A stretch of DNA of 64,000 nucleotides from Alloascoidea africana (lineage: Eukaryota > Ascomycota > Alloascoideomycetes > Alloascoideales > Alloascoideaceae): positions 124,001 through 188,000 of the forward strand of contig JAKTTT010000034.1 of NCBI GenBank assembly GCA_030581615.1. Reading direction: 5' to 3'. Position 1 is the first letter of the stretch; the number at the start of each line of letters is the position of its first letter. The notes under the pieces were generated by a model that worked only from the letters and a program-made list of their open reading frames with translations, did no database searches and was not told the origin of the DNA. The position numbers were made by a program, and so were the translations under genes. This document shows, one piece after another, positions 31,141 through 43,198 of the stretch.

Positions 31141-34100
31141 AATTTTTTCTTTTTGAAATTCTGTAGGGTAATATGTAAATAATATTATGCAATTATTGTG
31201 TGTTATTCTTTGTTTAGTATTTATTCGACATCGAGATTAGAAAATTGTCATTTTAACAATTTCTTTCAATGAAATTAAGAAATATAATTTTGTGAACAAC
31301 CCCTAAAGATTTAATTAGCGCAAACCAAAGCCGGCCAGACAATAAAATTACTGAACTCTACAAAAGCCAGAAAGTGGTTATCAAGTTCTTTATTTGATGC
31401 TGCATTCATGCTCAGACTTTAAAGTTCTGCACCTAGTTTTGTTCAAGGCTTCGGTGAAATACAATAATGTTTTATTTCTGAGTGTTTCAACAACTCCACT
31501 GTGCTATGACCATTGCAGATATTCATATTTTAGCTTAAATCAATTCTTGGACCAACTACGGGATTCTGCCAGACTACAATACAAGTATAAGCTCCAGAGA
31601 TCAAGTTGAGATGAGGGGCTCGAAACTAACTTGTTGTAACCCTCTAAATCAAGGATATCAAGTAGCTTGCCAGTAAAGTCCGGCATTTCTCCAATTATTG
31701 GTTAGAATTGTAGGTTGCCAAGAGGAGATCGTGACCGATAGCTATGCAAGTTTCTAGAACATAAGAAAAGATATTGGGTGAAAGCTGAACCTTGTAGCTA
31801 CTAGTATTAGCAAGACTTTACCAGATTGAAGTGATTGTATAACAATTCTCCTCTCAATCCTATTTTAGAGAACTCCCTATTTGGCATCATGCGCTTTCTT
31901 TCCTTTATTTTTGTTCTGTCAACAGGTTACAAATTTTCAACTTGAAAGATTAATCTCATAACTTGCTTTCATCATTTGAAAACATCGAGATAATATTTTT
32001 GAACATTCAAGTCCTGGATATTGGAATCAAGAAAAGTGCAGACTTCATTTCAACTTAAATCGAGTCAGACTCTGAGCAGCCACTGTGCTCTACTACTTCC
32101 TTACTAGTTTGATCGTTTCCTTGTCGCCAATGTTCAAGATGAAACAAGGTTATGTAAGCTGTTTCAACAGGCTGTCTGTTATCCTTAAAACTTTGTTTTG
32201 ACAAGAATTGGGTTCAAAACTGGATGAGCCTACTTAACGGAGGAGCTTAAATGTAATAGCTGCGTTTTAAAAAAGCCGACAACTCAAAGCATCGAACACT
32301 ACATCATTAGTTTCCATGCGCGATAAGAGACCTTGTCTTTGATTATTCTAAGAATCGACTTAAACCGGATCGTCTCGGTTTTGGAATTAGACTAATATCA
32401 ATCTAGAGGGGTGCTCTATGCATCTCCCATCCTAGAAATCAACAGTGGAGCTTGTTTTCGTATTTCATCTAACGGTCAACGTTCTTTTCAAGGTCTCTAT
32501 CCTCACACATAATCATAGATTTACAATTTCCTCTCCAACTTTTGGAACCCTGGAAAATGAGAAATCATTTCGGCAGTCTCGGTACAAGATGAAAGTGCAC
32601 GCAAATTATTAGCAAGATTTTCAAAATTTAGGAAAACTCTCTGAATAACCTCTCACTGTTTCAAATTAGATTGCAGGTTTAAAAGATCTATACTCTTCAG
32701 TAAAAAGAAAAGCGTAACAAATAGGCTCAGCCTAGCAACTGTTACGACTCGGGTGTGTACACTGATCCCCAGCTTCCTCCGGACCTAACAGCAACGGCAT
32801 AAGAGGATTACATATAATCTGCGAAGAAAGCGCCAAAACATGATAGTTCTACTCATAAGATCCAAATGTGATGCAATATGATCTGATATTCATGTTTGCT
32901 CTCGTTGAATCTTTATAGCATTAATGTGAATAATTTCCGATTTATGTTGTGATTTCGTTACCCACTTAATTATTGATGACAGGCTACAGATCATTGAATT
33001 CTGGACCATGGATTTTACACCCAAACATTAATTAGTAATGCGTTTGAGATATGTTTTACTATCTTGAAAACTGAATATTCAGATTTGAAGAATTATTTGA
33101 AAAGAGTTTTTGGATTGACGATTAGACCCCCGTGCATGGCTTGCATCATCGTAAACTGTGAACACAAGGAACTATTAGGCGTTACAAGGAACAGCCTCGG
33201 GCTTCAGATAATCCATTCACGCTCCGTACCTGCCTTTTTTAAAGTTGAGATGAGTTAAACATAAAGACCTAGAGCTTGCCTGGATTAAAGCTTACGTTAC
33301 CTGTGCTTGGCATCAAACTCTTTGCATGAAGACAGAGCAAAGAATCCTTGACCATGCCGCCTCATTTACCAGACGTCATGTACTTATTAGCGACTTTATC
33401 CGTTTTCAAAAGGTTAGAATAATAAGCCCACCACCAAAAACAAATGGCACAATAATCGCCAGTTTTTGATTTTTCGTAACAAGCATTCTTACCGTTAAGC
33501 AGATTCCTCACGTTTGCAATCGGACTAACCCGCCAAGAGTCGACGTGAATTGGGTTTACTCCTTTAGCGTCACTACACATATTCCGAGACTTGTGGAACT
33601 TTAATTCGACTGAAATATTCGTGCTAAGCGGCTAAAACAAATGAAAAAGGCTAATTCGGATACCAAAATATTGGTGGGCCCCTGGCCATTTTACCAACGT
33701 TGTTACAGGGTAGCTTCTGTGTTGCTATTCCTGCTATCCTCCGAGAACCGTCTACCGGTTCTAACATCGATATTAAACTCGATCTTAAATCTAAAGCAAT
33801 CCAATACCCTATGACATAACCCTTTCTTCTAAGCGATTTGAGATCGATAGTATTCCCTTAACCAAGGTTCAGACCTATTGTGGTAATGGCAATTATGGGT
33901 ACGACATGTCCGATCACTGGAGAATAAGTTTCTCATTATAGAAGATATAAGATCGAGACGTTAAACTAAAGATCTAAAGCTCAATATGCTAAAGTAAACG
34001 GAGCCGGAAGAAAATGCGCATTTGAGTTCCCTGCGCAATTAGTTAGATTTGGATACCATGCAAGTTGTAGATAAACCACCATGTTGCGTATTTTAGTATA

Positions 34101-34573
34101 TGGATTAATCAAACCCTGGCCAAAATTTGATATTCCGCACAAAGCCCAATTTGAAAATCCTTTACGCTTGCCTGCTTGGTTTGAAAATGATCCTTTCATA
34201 TGTACGATTGATGTCTAGGGCTTTACAGAAGGCATCGAGCAGGTCTTTAGTGCCTTTTCCAATTCTATTGTCTATCCCTTTCCCGGTATGAGAGGAGCTA
34301 AAATGAAAGGGCAAAGATTATGAATTGAATAACGTTAGCTCCTGCAAATGGCATTCTGTATAACGTTTGAAATCTTAACTCATTGATCGATTCTTGCAGC
34401 TTATCTGGAAAAAGCCATATGGGTAGAGGAGCCTTTAGGATACATCTTACTTTTTCTGCCCATGGCTTTTGGAAATTAATAAAGAAAAATGGAGCTATAT
34501 AAAGTAGACAAAATCTCCATAAACAGATTAAATATTCCATACACCAGCTTGATCCTCTGAAACTATTATCAAT
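31141..34573. other. Gene desert, right part
   Basis: About 3.4 kb that is AT-rich and stop-dense on both strands. The longest plausible frame is a 64-codon one at 33064-33258, without a domain. A 202-codon minus-strand frame that overlaps the aspartyl protease start is an antisense shadow. The last 100 bp contain the protease promoter. Nothing repetitive is obvious by eye. Confidence 0.5.
34496..34503 (+). promoter_or_regulatory. TATA box of the aspartyl protease gene
   Basis: TATATAAA, 71-78 bp upstream of the protease ATG. A near-consensus TATA box fits an inducible secreted enzyme. Confidence 0.6.
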
Positions 34574-35764
34574 ATGAGACTTATATCTGCTCTTTCCCTC
34601 TTGGAATTGACAATCACTGCGCTTGCTCTTCCTATCACCAACAAGCCAAAGAAAGTTGTTCAATTTGACATTACTCAATCCTTGGTTCAAGGTAACACAA
34701 CTGCAGTTCCTTTGACAAGAAGAGGGTTTGAGAATGCTCCGCTTGAGAATCATATTTGGATCTACTCGGTTGAGGTTGATCTTGGTACTCCTCCCCAGCC
34801 AAACACAGTCATTCTTGATACTGGGTCCTCCGATTTGTGGGTTTATGCCGCTGGCGTCCAAGATGCGCCGACTACTTATGACAGCTCTAAATCGTCTACT
34901 TTCCATTATAACAATTCTGATTTTTCAATTCAGTACGTCAAAGGAAGTGCATCTGGGGATTGGGTCACAGACTCCGCGGCAGTTGGTGCAGCAGAGGTTA
35001 CTGGTCTCAGCTTTGGTTTAGTCAAAGGCTCCTACACAGGAAACAGCGGCATTTTGGGCATTTCATTTTCCAACGCAGAGTCTTCAAGCGATGAATACTC
35101 AAACTTTCCCGAACTTCTTGCTGAGCAAGGCTTAATCAACAAAAACGCATACAGCTTGTATTTGAACGATGTTCACTCAGAATCTGGAAATATTTTGTTC
35201 GGAGGTGTTGACACTGCCAAGTACGAGGGTCAATTGTACAGTGTTCCAATCACCAGCGACAACCGTCTTTCCGCCACCATCAGCTCTATCAGCGTTGGAA
35301 ATAATGAAGTTTATTCCCAGCCATTCGATGGAATTCTTGATAGTGGAACATCACTCACTTACCTTCCCACGAGACAGTTCCATGCAGTAGGAAAGGCACT
35401 TGGTGCAACCTACAACCCTTTCTACAACATTTACTTTTTGAATGAAGTCCCAACTGATAGCCTCTCGTTCAGCTTTTCTGGCGCTGTCATCAAAGTCTCT
35501 GGCGATGAGCTTGTCGTGGACCCAACAGGACTTGGGTATAGGAATTCAGGTTATAAGTATGCCTTGGGTTTTCTCCCATACTCCCAGTCCCAAAACTTGG
35601 TCCTCTTCGGTGACACCTTTTTGAGATCTGCCTATGTTGTCTATGATTTGGAAGAGAAAGTCATTGCCCTTGCACAGGCAAAGCCAGGTGCAGGTGACGA
35701 GACAAACATTGTTGAAATTCAAGAGAGCGGAATTCCAGGTGCTATTCCAGCCCCTGGAGCATAA
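34574..35764 (+). CDS. Secreted aspartyl protease (pepsin family A1)
   Basis: 396 residues with a signal peptide (MRLISALSLLELTITALALP), a short propeptide ending at a dibasic PLTRR site near residue 51, and a two-lobed pepsin fold. The catalytic aspartates are Asp82 in LDTGSSDLWV and Asp256 in LDSGTSLTYL. The mature N-terminus carries the usual YSVEVDLGTPPQ strand, and LFGDTFLRSAYVVYDLE closes the fold. There is no GPI-attachment tail, so the enzyme is probably soluble and secreted or vacuolar, closer to candidapepsins or extracellular acid proteases than to anchored yapsins. The N-lobe disulfide cysteines typical of many family members are absent. It sits alone at the edge of the gene desert, with 1.7 kb of non-coding DNA behind it. 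Confidence 0.92.
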   Translation: MRLISALSLLELTITALALPITNKPKKVVQFDITQSLVQGNTTAVPLTRRGFENAPLENHIWIYSVEVDLGTPPQPNTVILDTGSSDLWVYAAGVQDAPTTYDSSKSSTFHYNNSDFSIQYVKGSASGDWVTDSAAVGAAEVTGLSFGLVKGSYTGNSGILGISFSNAESSSDEYSNFPELLAEQGLINKNAYSLYLNDVHSESGNILFGGVDTAKYEGQLYSVPITSDNRLSATISSISVGNNEVYSQPFDGILDSGTSLTYLPTRQFHAVGKALGATYNPFYNIYFLNEVPTDSLSFSFSGAVIKVSGDELVVDPTGLGYRNSGYKYALGFLPYSQSQNLVLFGDTFLRSAYVVYDLEEKVIALAQAKPGAGDETNIVEIQESGIPGAIPAPGA

Positions 35765-37488
35765 AAACAAAGCACATTTGCCTCTCCCACTGTAGAATCT
35801 TTTAGTTTCTTGTTTTGTTGAAAATTGTTTTGTCTTCAAAGCCATTGAGAACTGTGGACCTTTTTGTTTTGCTTTTATTTTAGTCTTTATGACTTGGTGT
35901 TAAGTATAATTGTTGTTTGATTTCGACTGAATAAAACCTGTCTAGGAGAATTTCAGAGTCTATTAGCACTAGAGCTGTTCAAAAAAAACCGATTTCACCA
36001 TCTCCCATACAAATCTTCCATCTGCTTTGCAGGTTAATTTTAAAAGCTAGAAATTATTCTGCAGCAAAATCTAATTTGTGTTGGCTTTGCTTAATGCTTC
36101 TGAAGCAGACCCTGAGCCATATCCGGATTCCCATTGTTTCGTAACCAGCTCAAACCAACAGGCCAAATTTATTTACTCAAAGAATTAAAGGTTTATCGTG
36201 TATATCCACCATTCATTGAGTGAAAGCGGATAGTACAAAAGTTCAAGAATCATGCTAGGATAGGAAAGGGATCAAGATGAAAACACTCAATGGTTTGTTT
36301 GGACTTTGAGAACACAAACTTTCGCCGATTTGTCAGCTTAATTCGCCCGTATATCGTTTTAGTGAACTAATTTATTCGCTGAGCAATCTTTCTTTCTTTT
36401 TTAGAAGTGGTCAACACCTGGTTCTCTATTGCGAATCTCAGCATGGATTCATATGAAATGTTGTGCCATGTGCCAATTAATCTGAGTTCTAGATGTCATC
36501 TTGATAAGCAATCATCTTTGGTTTTCGTTTCTTTTTTCCGTTTAAATGTAAGAGCTCAAAAACCAAAAGAGAAACACTACATTTCCATCTTCTTACATTT
36601 CTCTCTCCACCAACAGATACATTGGAATAAACCGCGTTAGATGAAAAAGATTCTTTTTCAACACGTTAGCGCTTTGGTTGGGTTCTTTAAGGAACACTAG
36701 CGATATCAAAAACGTCTCCTATTGACAGAAGACAATGATAGTAAGAAAGTTTGATGCTGTGCTTATGGCGATGTCATAGCCCAAATCTTCTCTTTTTTTT
36801 TTTGAGAGTCTTTCAATATGAGCATTCAGCAAGTATTCAAGCTTACCTATATTGTTGAGGTTCAATACTACAAACCAGCTGATTTTTATGTATGGCGAAA
36901 ATCATCTTGAAAGCATGGACGGGCAATAGACAAAGCTTACCGCATGAACTTTGAATCTTCAACTAGACTTTGTATGAAGGTAAAGGTTAAACCCAACTAG
37001 TTAGTCCAGCACATTATTATCACCAGCTAGTTGGGCAAAATCTATCAAGTTGGCCGGGGAAAAATGTTTTAACTTTGCAATAGAATAAGTAATCTAAATA
37101 AAACTCTGGAGTCAGCTTGTCGATTTGCAATCTGACAATTAAATGCCGTTTTTAGAACTCCAGATATGCTCAACGTTCATGTGGTCTCAGTTGGCAATAC
37201 ATTGATATTGTGCTACTAGGCTGTTATTGCTATTCTCAGAATAATTTATTAACTATTTTCATCCTTATAAATCCTGGATAAGCACTGAATTATGGAGTCG
37301 ACTTTAGTCAATTCAGCGAACAATAACGCTATGATAGGAACACAATCATTAAACCAAACTAATAAAACGCGAACTATGGGCGCTTAGTCATCCGCAACAA
37401 CGGAAGAAATCAAAGGATAAAGAAGCTCCGAAAGAGCCTCTGTAAATGCAAAATAAGGGTTGCGCACTTCCTAGAAAACGAACATGCG
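35765..37488. other. Long convergent intergenic region
   Basis: 1.7 kb between the protease stop and the YTP1 stop, AT-rich and without a supportable gene. A 9-bp inverted repeat (CCCAACTAG at 36992, CTAGTTGGG at 37027) with a 26-nt loop could form a hairpin. This is long for a convergent spacer in this genome. Confidence 0.5.
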
Positions 37489-39273
37489 TTAATCGTAGCC
37501 CAAAAGCCGATTTCTAAAGTGCATCAGAACCATGATCCAGGCCATGATCAGAGTGATTATGCCAACGGAAACGTTTAAAGTGAACATTCCATCCAGCCCT
37601 CTGTAGATTAGCGCTTCTACTGTTTGCGCATTGGACTCCATGAAAACTAGGCCACCGGCTAACAATGCAAAAGATGTGATCAGCTCAGTAAACGGGCGAG
37701 ACGGAGAACCATCTTTGCTTGGAGGCTTTATAAACATGAGTACATAGGTCCCAAGTCTGAATAGCGACCCACATGAAAGAATGTAGCCCCATTGTTCGTG
37801 AATCAAAGTTGATAAAGCAAACATTTGTTCGTGCTGAGACATAAGAATTCCTGTCCAAAATACAATAAACGCCGGGAAAGGATTTGGAGAGTAGCCGATC
37901 GTACATGGACTGTCATGAATAGCTGCATTTTCTTCTTCCAAGCACTCTTTTCGTCTCCAACTGCTCAATTTTACTTCTGCTATTAGACCGCACAATCCTC
38001 CGCCAAAATACATGAATGCAATAGAGGCGTGCTGGAGGTCCTTAGGCGACCAGAATCCATCGGTATTACCGAGATGCTCCATGAACACATTTGTTCCACC
38101 GTAGAAACATATCAAGGATGACTCGATGAACTCCATTGTGATTACTTCAGGAAGTAACTTTTTACGTAGCCGCTTAAGGACGCTCTCTCTGGAGCTATTC
38201 AAAGTCCCCGGAATATCTTCTCTAGTTGAAGAACGATTCCAAGCCATTCCATGGCCTTGGAAAGCCCCACAATACCGGAGAAGAGTTAAAATGCCATACC
38301 AAAAGAAAACTCCGCCTTTAATGAAATGCGCCAATAAATTGAATACTGCCTTATCTTGTCCCATTAGATTTAAAACAGCAATTCCGGTTGCCATGTAGGC
38401 GAATCCAAAAAGCAGCAATGGGACGTTTAATATACAATGCAAAAGGCTGGCGAAAGTTGAAAAATGTGTTACAATTGAGGCAAACTTTTCATTTGACATG
38501 GCTCTTGAGATCAATCGATCATGCACTCCGAGGGTCTGATTGTTCTTAGAATGAGAGCTTGTCCCTCTTAAAGTTGTTTGGTCATTGTCATAAATATCTT
38601 GATTTTCCTCGTCGGACACTCTTTCGGGGCCATAAAGTGTCGATGTCGGAGAATTCGGAGAGCTTCTATCTTCAAATTCACTCATCTGTATAGGACCATC
38701 ATACTCGGCCGCAGCTAGCGGTCTAAACTCAACCCCATCACTGGGCCTGTGGCTATTGGCCCATGCCGAGACCGTTTTAATTAAAGCGGAACAGAAATGC
38801 AGAATGCCAATTACCAAAAGTGCCCATGACATTTTGACGTACGCGTTATTTGGGTATAAATCCGGTGCACTAGCTCCAAAGACCGCGAGGTTTAACAATC
38901 CCAAAACGATGGTGCCATAATGAACTGTTAGAATCGGCAGGTACCAAATCGACTTTGTTGCATTTAGCACGATTGAGATTGGGTAGAGCATGCAAAATGC
39001 CAGACACACTAGCGTTATATGGAAGTATAAGGCATGCTTTGCTGTGTGAAACTTTTGGGATAGGAAGGTGGTGGTATCGTAAGATTCCCAATACTCCAAT
39101 TCGTCGTCACTCAGACCTGTTTGATTTAGAATGGGAAGCCCATGGTTGTGCATATTGCTCATTTGATGACCATCACGGCGGACCACCTGAACGGTGTTGC
39201 CGTTGAGATCTTCAGCCAGTACAAACAAGCTCAGGAAGAAAGTTGCTAGCGGTATGGAGTTGTGAATTCGCAT
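37489..39273 (-). CDS. YTP1: Ytp1-family multi-span membrane protein
   Basis: 594 residues with an N-terminal signal sequence (about 1-20), a His/Asn-rich lumenal stretch (GHQMSNMHNHG) and about nine to ten hydrophobic spans. An N-terminal DUF2427-type unit (about 75-175) is followed by a cytosolic Ser/Asp-rich linker with likely phosphosites. The C-terminal Ytp1 domain (about 265-590) includes SLICFYGGTNVFMEHLG and IAFMYFGGGLCGL. Bakers' yeast Ytp1 is a probable integral membrane protein of unknown function with similarity to cytochrome-like membrane proteins. The conserved histidines in MEHLG and LMHFRNR might bind metal or haem, which is inference. The upstream 464 bp separate it from the 3' end of SEC12. 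Confidence 0.88.
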   Translation of the reverse strand: MRIHNSIPLATFFLSLFVLAEDLNGNTVQVVRRDGHQMSNMHNHGLPILNQTGLSDDELEYWESYDTTTFLSQKFHTAKHALYFHITLVCLAFCMLYPISIVLNATKSIWYLPILTVHYGTIVLGLLNLAVFGASAPDLYPNNAYVKMSWALLVIGILHFCSALIKTVSAWANSHRPSDGVEFRPLAAAEYDGPIQMSEFEDRSSPNSPTSTLYGPERVSDEENQDIYDNDQTTLRGTSSHSKNNQTLGVHDRLISRAMSNEKFASIVTHFSTFASLLHCILNVPLLLFGFAYMATGIAVLNLMGQDKAVFNLLAHFIKGGVFFWYGILTLLRYCGAFQGHGMAWNRSSTREDIPGTLNSSRESVLKRLRKKLLPEVITMEFIESSLICFYGGTNVFMEHLGNTDGFWSPKDLQHASIAFMYFGGGLCGLIAEVKLSSWRRKECLEEENAAIHDSPCTIGYSPNPFPAFIVFWTGILMSQHEQMFALSTLIHEQWGYILSCGSLFRLGTYVLMFIKPPSKDGSPSRPFTELITSFALLAGGLVFMESNAQTVEALIYRGLDGMFTLNVSVGIITLIMAWIMVLMHFRNRLLGYD

Positions 39274-39737
39274 GGCGTGGAGAGCATGAGATGTGGGAAC
39301 GGGAAAATCAACCGACTAAATAGCACTGGGCGCCAATGACTGGTTTAAATAATCTTTGTAATGCGCTTAAACTCATCGAACCACTTTGTGTTGATCCGAG
39401 AGGATAGTTCCTGATGGCCAAGCCCTTTCTGACCAGAGAAGGGTCGTACACGGGAACCACCGGAAATCGGCTAGGGCTTCGGATCTCGCAAAATCATCAA
39501 CATCTGTTCTCGCTCAAATCGGCTCAGGCCCTCCGTTGTAACCGATCTTCAGGGTCTCACCGGACTAAGACCGCGCTAACACACAGCGACAGATCTTGAG
39601 TCCACTATTAGCTGGCTGTTGATTGGTCTCAGGCTGGGATATCCGGCCAGGCCTTAACACGGTGGCTAGTGTCTGTGGCTAGAGAATACAAAGGAGGTAC
39701 AAACGTTTATTATGGAAAATCCTCGCGGTTATCTAAA
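39274..39737. promoter_or_regulatory. YTP1 promoter and SEC12 3' flank
   Basis: 464 bp between two minus-strand genes. The YTP1-proximal part contains TTTAAATAA-type AT elements and the rest is GC-richer. No gene is visible. Confidence 0.45.
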
Positions 39738-42700
39738 CTACGCATCGTATTCACCAACGAACTGCGAATTGTCGGTCGGTATTGGCGGATGCTCAACTAC
39801 CGGCACCTCAACGGCTTCAGGCTTCTCAACATGTTCCTGCGATGCAGACGCCCAAGATTCGTCGTCTTTAGTACTTGATGGCTGCTCCGCAGTGTTTGTC
39901 TCATTAGTCACCTCTTCTGCATCACCTTCATCACCGTTTTCTTCCGTGGAACCATCATTCTCATCAACGTGCTGGGAAATACCAACAGGAATAGTTCCGC
40001 CAATTGCATCTTCCCTATCTTCAATCACACTGGAACCGTCAAGATGCCTAGACTCAATTTCAACAGCAATGTTAGAATGATCGTTATCTTCAATAGCTTC
40101 TCCACTTTTGCTAATCAAAACCGTGTCTTGTTCAACAGCTGCTTCACTAGTGACATCGCTTGGCAAGTCTAGTTCGTCCGACGACGACTTCACGGACTGC
40201 TTGCTTGCTGAAAAACTTTCTTTTACATCCGAGCCATTTATCACAACGGTCTCATCTTGTATGGAAGGTTCAGGCTGATCCGAGTCCGTAGTTACTGATA
40301 AGCTGCCAACAACAGACGTTTCCGTTTGTGAGGACTTCTCAAGTGGTATACTCAATTCTTCGGTTTCTTCACTGGGCTCTGGCGATGATACCAAGCCAGT
40401 ACTTGTAAATTCCTCGTTAGAGGGGGAGGCTTCCATTTGAGATAAATTCTCACTAGTAAGAGGCTTTAAAGTGGAGACCTCCGCTTCCGCGGATAATGAA
40501 CTAGAGACAAATTCCTCGGTGTCATAGGTTTCTGAGACAGCTGCAGTGGTTGTACTCTCATACGTCTCTTTCTCTTCTTTAGCATCTTCTTCTGAATTCA
40601 CAGCATCTACTTCTTTAACGTCTTCTTTTGTGCCCACAACATCTACAGTTGGGGTTTCAGTGTTTGAACTTAATTCTAGCAACACTTCCGTCGTGGACTG
40701 AGAATTTTCTAAAATAAGAATTTCGCTTGGTGTTTCTGAGTTGGTCAAACTGTCAAATTGAGTTGAGGTAGGAACCGATACATCGGGATCAGAAATGGTG
40801 TCAACAGTTGAATGTGTCAGCAAAGCTGTCGTTTCCGATTCCTGCATATCATTCGATTCTTTGATTGATGACTCTAAAGGGCGAGACTCTGTAACTTCTT
40901 GATGTGAAGAAGTCGTCTGGTTGCTGAGAGTAAGCTCCGAAACTTCTGTAGAGAGCTCATTGTCCTCATGCGCAGTGCGTATAATTTCTTCGACAGTCGT
41001 AGCATCAGATACTGCTGTAAATTCTACTGAGCTGGAAACAGGGTCTTCAAGTGGAGTCGATTCTCTAGTTGATATTGATGGCACAGAAGAAACAGCAACA
41101 TCCTCCGATGATACACTCGTTACTTCATCTTCTATTGACCCTGACTCTGATATACTATATGGTTCCCTTGGTTCTGCATTTTCAGTGTAAGCGTGTGTTT
41201 CGGGTGTGATAGAAGTAACGTCATGAATAGTTTCTGATGTCGTGTACTGTTCTTCCGATGGTTGCGCATCTCCAAGAGGAGCTTGGCCAATAACTGAAAC
41301 ATCAATCGTCTCAGCGGTTGATAAGGTTTCCGTTGGCTCTTCCACTACAGATGGGAAAGCTTGGGACCCACCATCTGTTAACCTTCTCTTATCAATATAC
41401 TCGTACTTTAATGACGATATAGAATCACGAACCATGGAAGAAACAACCGGAATTTTATCAACAAACACTTTAACGTCAACGCCAGACTTTTCATGTATTG
41501 TTGAAAATAACTGATCTTGCAGCTGCGGATCATTAATGAGGAATTGAAGCCCTATGCCAAAAAGAATAGTAAACAGTAGGGTTAATATCAGCAAGAAAGA
41601 TCCTCCACTATAGGCGCCATCTGGTATCTTTATCACATGTACGATCTCTGATACCGAACAGCTCGCAAGAAACTTTTCTGACGGACTAAAACACACTTGT
41701 GTGATTGCAAAGCTATGCGCTCCTCTGAAAGACTCTAGAACTGCAAAAGACTTTTCCGACAGTATGGTTACTGACAGATCAGACCCAGCTATTGCAATTA
41801 GCCCCGATTTGGGCGCTATATCCATTGAGGATATAGATTTGATTGATTTGGAAACAAATTTAATTTTGGTGACACTTTTAGTCAATAGAGAATACTTTAA
41901 TAGGGCAACTCCTTTTGATCCCTTCCCTCCCTTAACTGAAGCTCCAATAACCAGAACGTCATTATTGGCAAAACGGAGCTTCTCAAACGAATATTTTGAC
42001 TTTAAAGATGCAAGTGAATCACTGAGGGCCATTCTTTCACCGGTCTTAGTGGAGTAAAATAGTGTATCTTCCCCAACAATTGCAGCTATTAGTTTCGCGT
42101 CTGGAGAAAATCTGATATCTCGCACCTGGTCGTTCAGTTCATGCTGAACTATTAATTTCAAAGTGGCTGGATCTACTACGTAGATAGCAGGTTGTTTTTC
42201 ATTTGGGACAATAGCCAGTTGTGTGGCATCCTGCGAGAGGACAGTGAATTTCTTGCGTCTATATTAGTACTGTGATCAGCTCTCCGTGAATCTTCCCAGG
42301 AACACATACCTGATACACATCAGAGTCTTGACTAGTAAATATTCTACCAGAAGCAGTGGCAGTAACACTGAAAAACGAGAGTTAGCGAAATTTGTTACCA
42401 CGGTTACTTGTGTTGGGTTGACATACTTGTTCCCAAATACCTTTAGCTTTCTCAAATGATCATTTGTACCATGTTCAATAGCCTCTGTTGACCTGTTCAC
42501 TCCTGCAAAAATAAGACCCTATAATGGCTTTACATGTCAGTAAAAGTAAAGCTGAATGGAAAGCCAAAATCCGACTTGATCTCACCTCCTGTGAAACATC
42601 TAAGCTCATTGGCGAGTCTTCATCTCCAGAAGGAAAGTTATATACAGCTGATCGCTTCAAATGCTTGGGGGCCTTGAAATCAACGTGAAGAACAGTCTAG

Positions 42701-42925
42701 AGCCAAAACTTATTTGTTAAAAAAATTTCCCTTCTCATTCCTTCTTTTGTTTGAACTCTTGCTTTAGAACTTGGAACAAAATAATCACAAACCTACCAAG
42801 CGGTTAGGAATACCATGGTTTCCGTATCCACCACCTCCAGCCACTATCAGCTTGTCATCCGTCATAAATTTTGCCCCGTATAAGGGATAACCAATCTTGT
42901 AAATTGACGTTTCAATAACCACCAT
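39738..42925 (-). CDS. SEC12: Sec12 (Sar1 guanine-nucleotide exchange factor), four introns, long lumenal domain
   Basis: Exons 42797-42925, 42586-42696, 42427-42518, 42317-42367 and 39738-42258 join to 967 residues; introns are 100, 67, 59 and 58 nt. The beta-propeller begins [20 protein letters not shown] and contains the Sec12 K-loop [14 protein letters not shown] (about residues 30-43), which binds potassium and inserts into Sar1. WD-like blades continue to about 340 with [20 protein letters not shown], then one membrane span (about 345-368). Sec12 activates Sar1 on the ER to start COPII budding. The lumenal part after the span is about 600 residues of Ser/Thr/Glu-rich low complexity, far longer than in bakers' yeast Sec12 (471 total) and more like its paralogue Sed4. 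No HDEL-type signal ends it. The last intron needs the weak donor GTATCA to keep frame; the nearby better GTATGT breaks it. Confidence 0.9.
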
Positions 42926-43150
42926 TTTATTTTATATCTTTCGCGGAAACGCGAGAGCTTCCGAAATTTTAGGTACCAGATTTCCCCAATATTTCAGAAA
43001 GCTTATGAGTTGTTGGCCTCTGAGAGTGTAATCATAACCCGGCCTTGGCCCCACAAGTCTGGGTATGACCAGAGAGAAACGCTTTTTACTGCCCTGCCCA
43101 AAGCATTCTTGAACGTTGGCCTTTGATTTCTCTTCCTGGGGCGTCTGATT

Positions 43151-43170
43151 TATATATTTAGGTATATATA
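43151..43170 (+). promoter_or_regulatory. TATA-like elements before ATG15
   Basis: Two TATATAT/TATATATA stretches lie 29-48 bp before the ATG15 start at 43199, in a 273-bp divergent promoter shared with SEC12. They are close to the start codon, so either the leader is very short or the true TATA lies further left. Confidence 0.35.
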
Positions 43171-43198
43171 TTTGCGCCTCAAGTTGTTTTGCCAGTTT

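Noticed and set aside
34298-34906. 202-codon minus-strand frame over the aspartyl protease start
   Set aside because: Overlaps a well-supported protease with clear catalytic motifs and its TATA box. The antisense product has no family resemblance.
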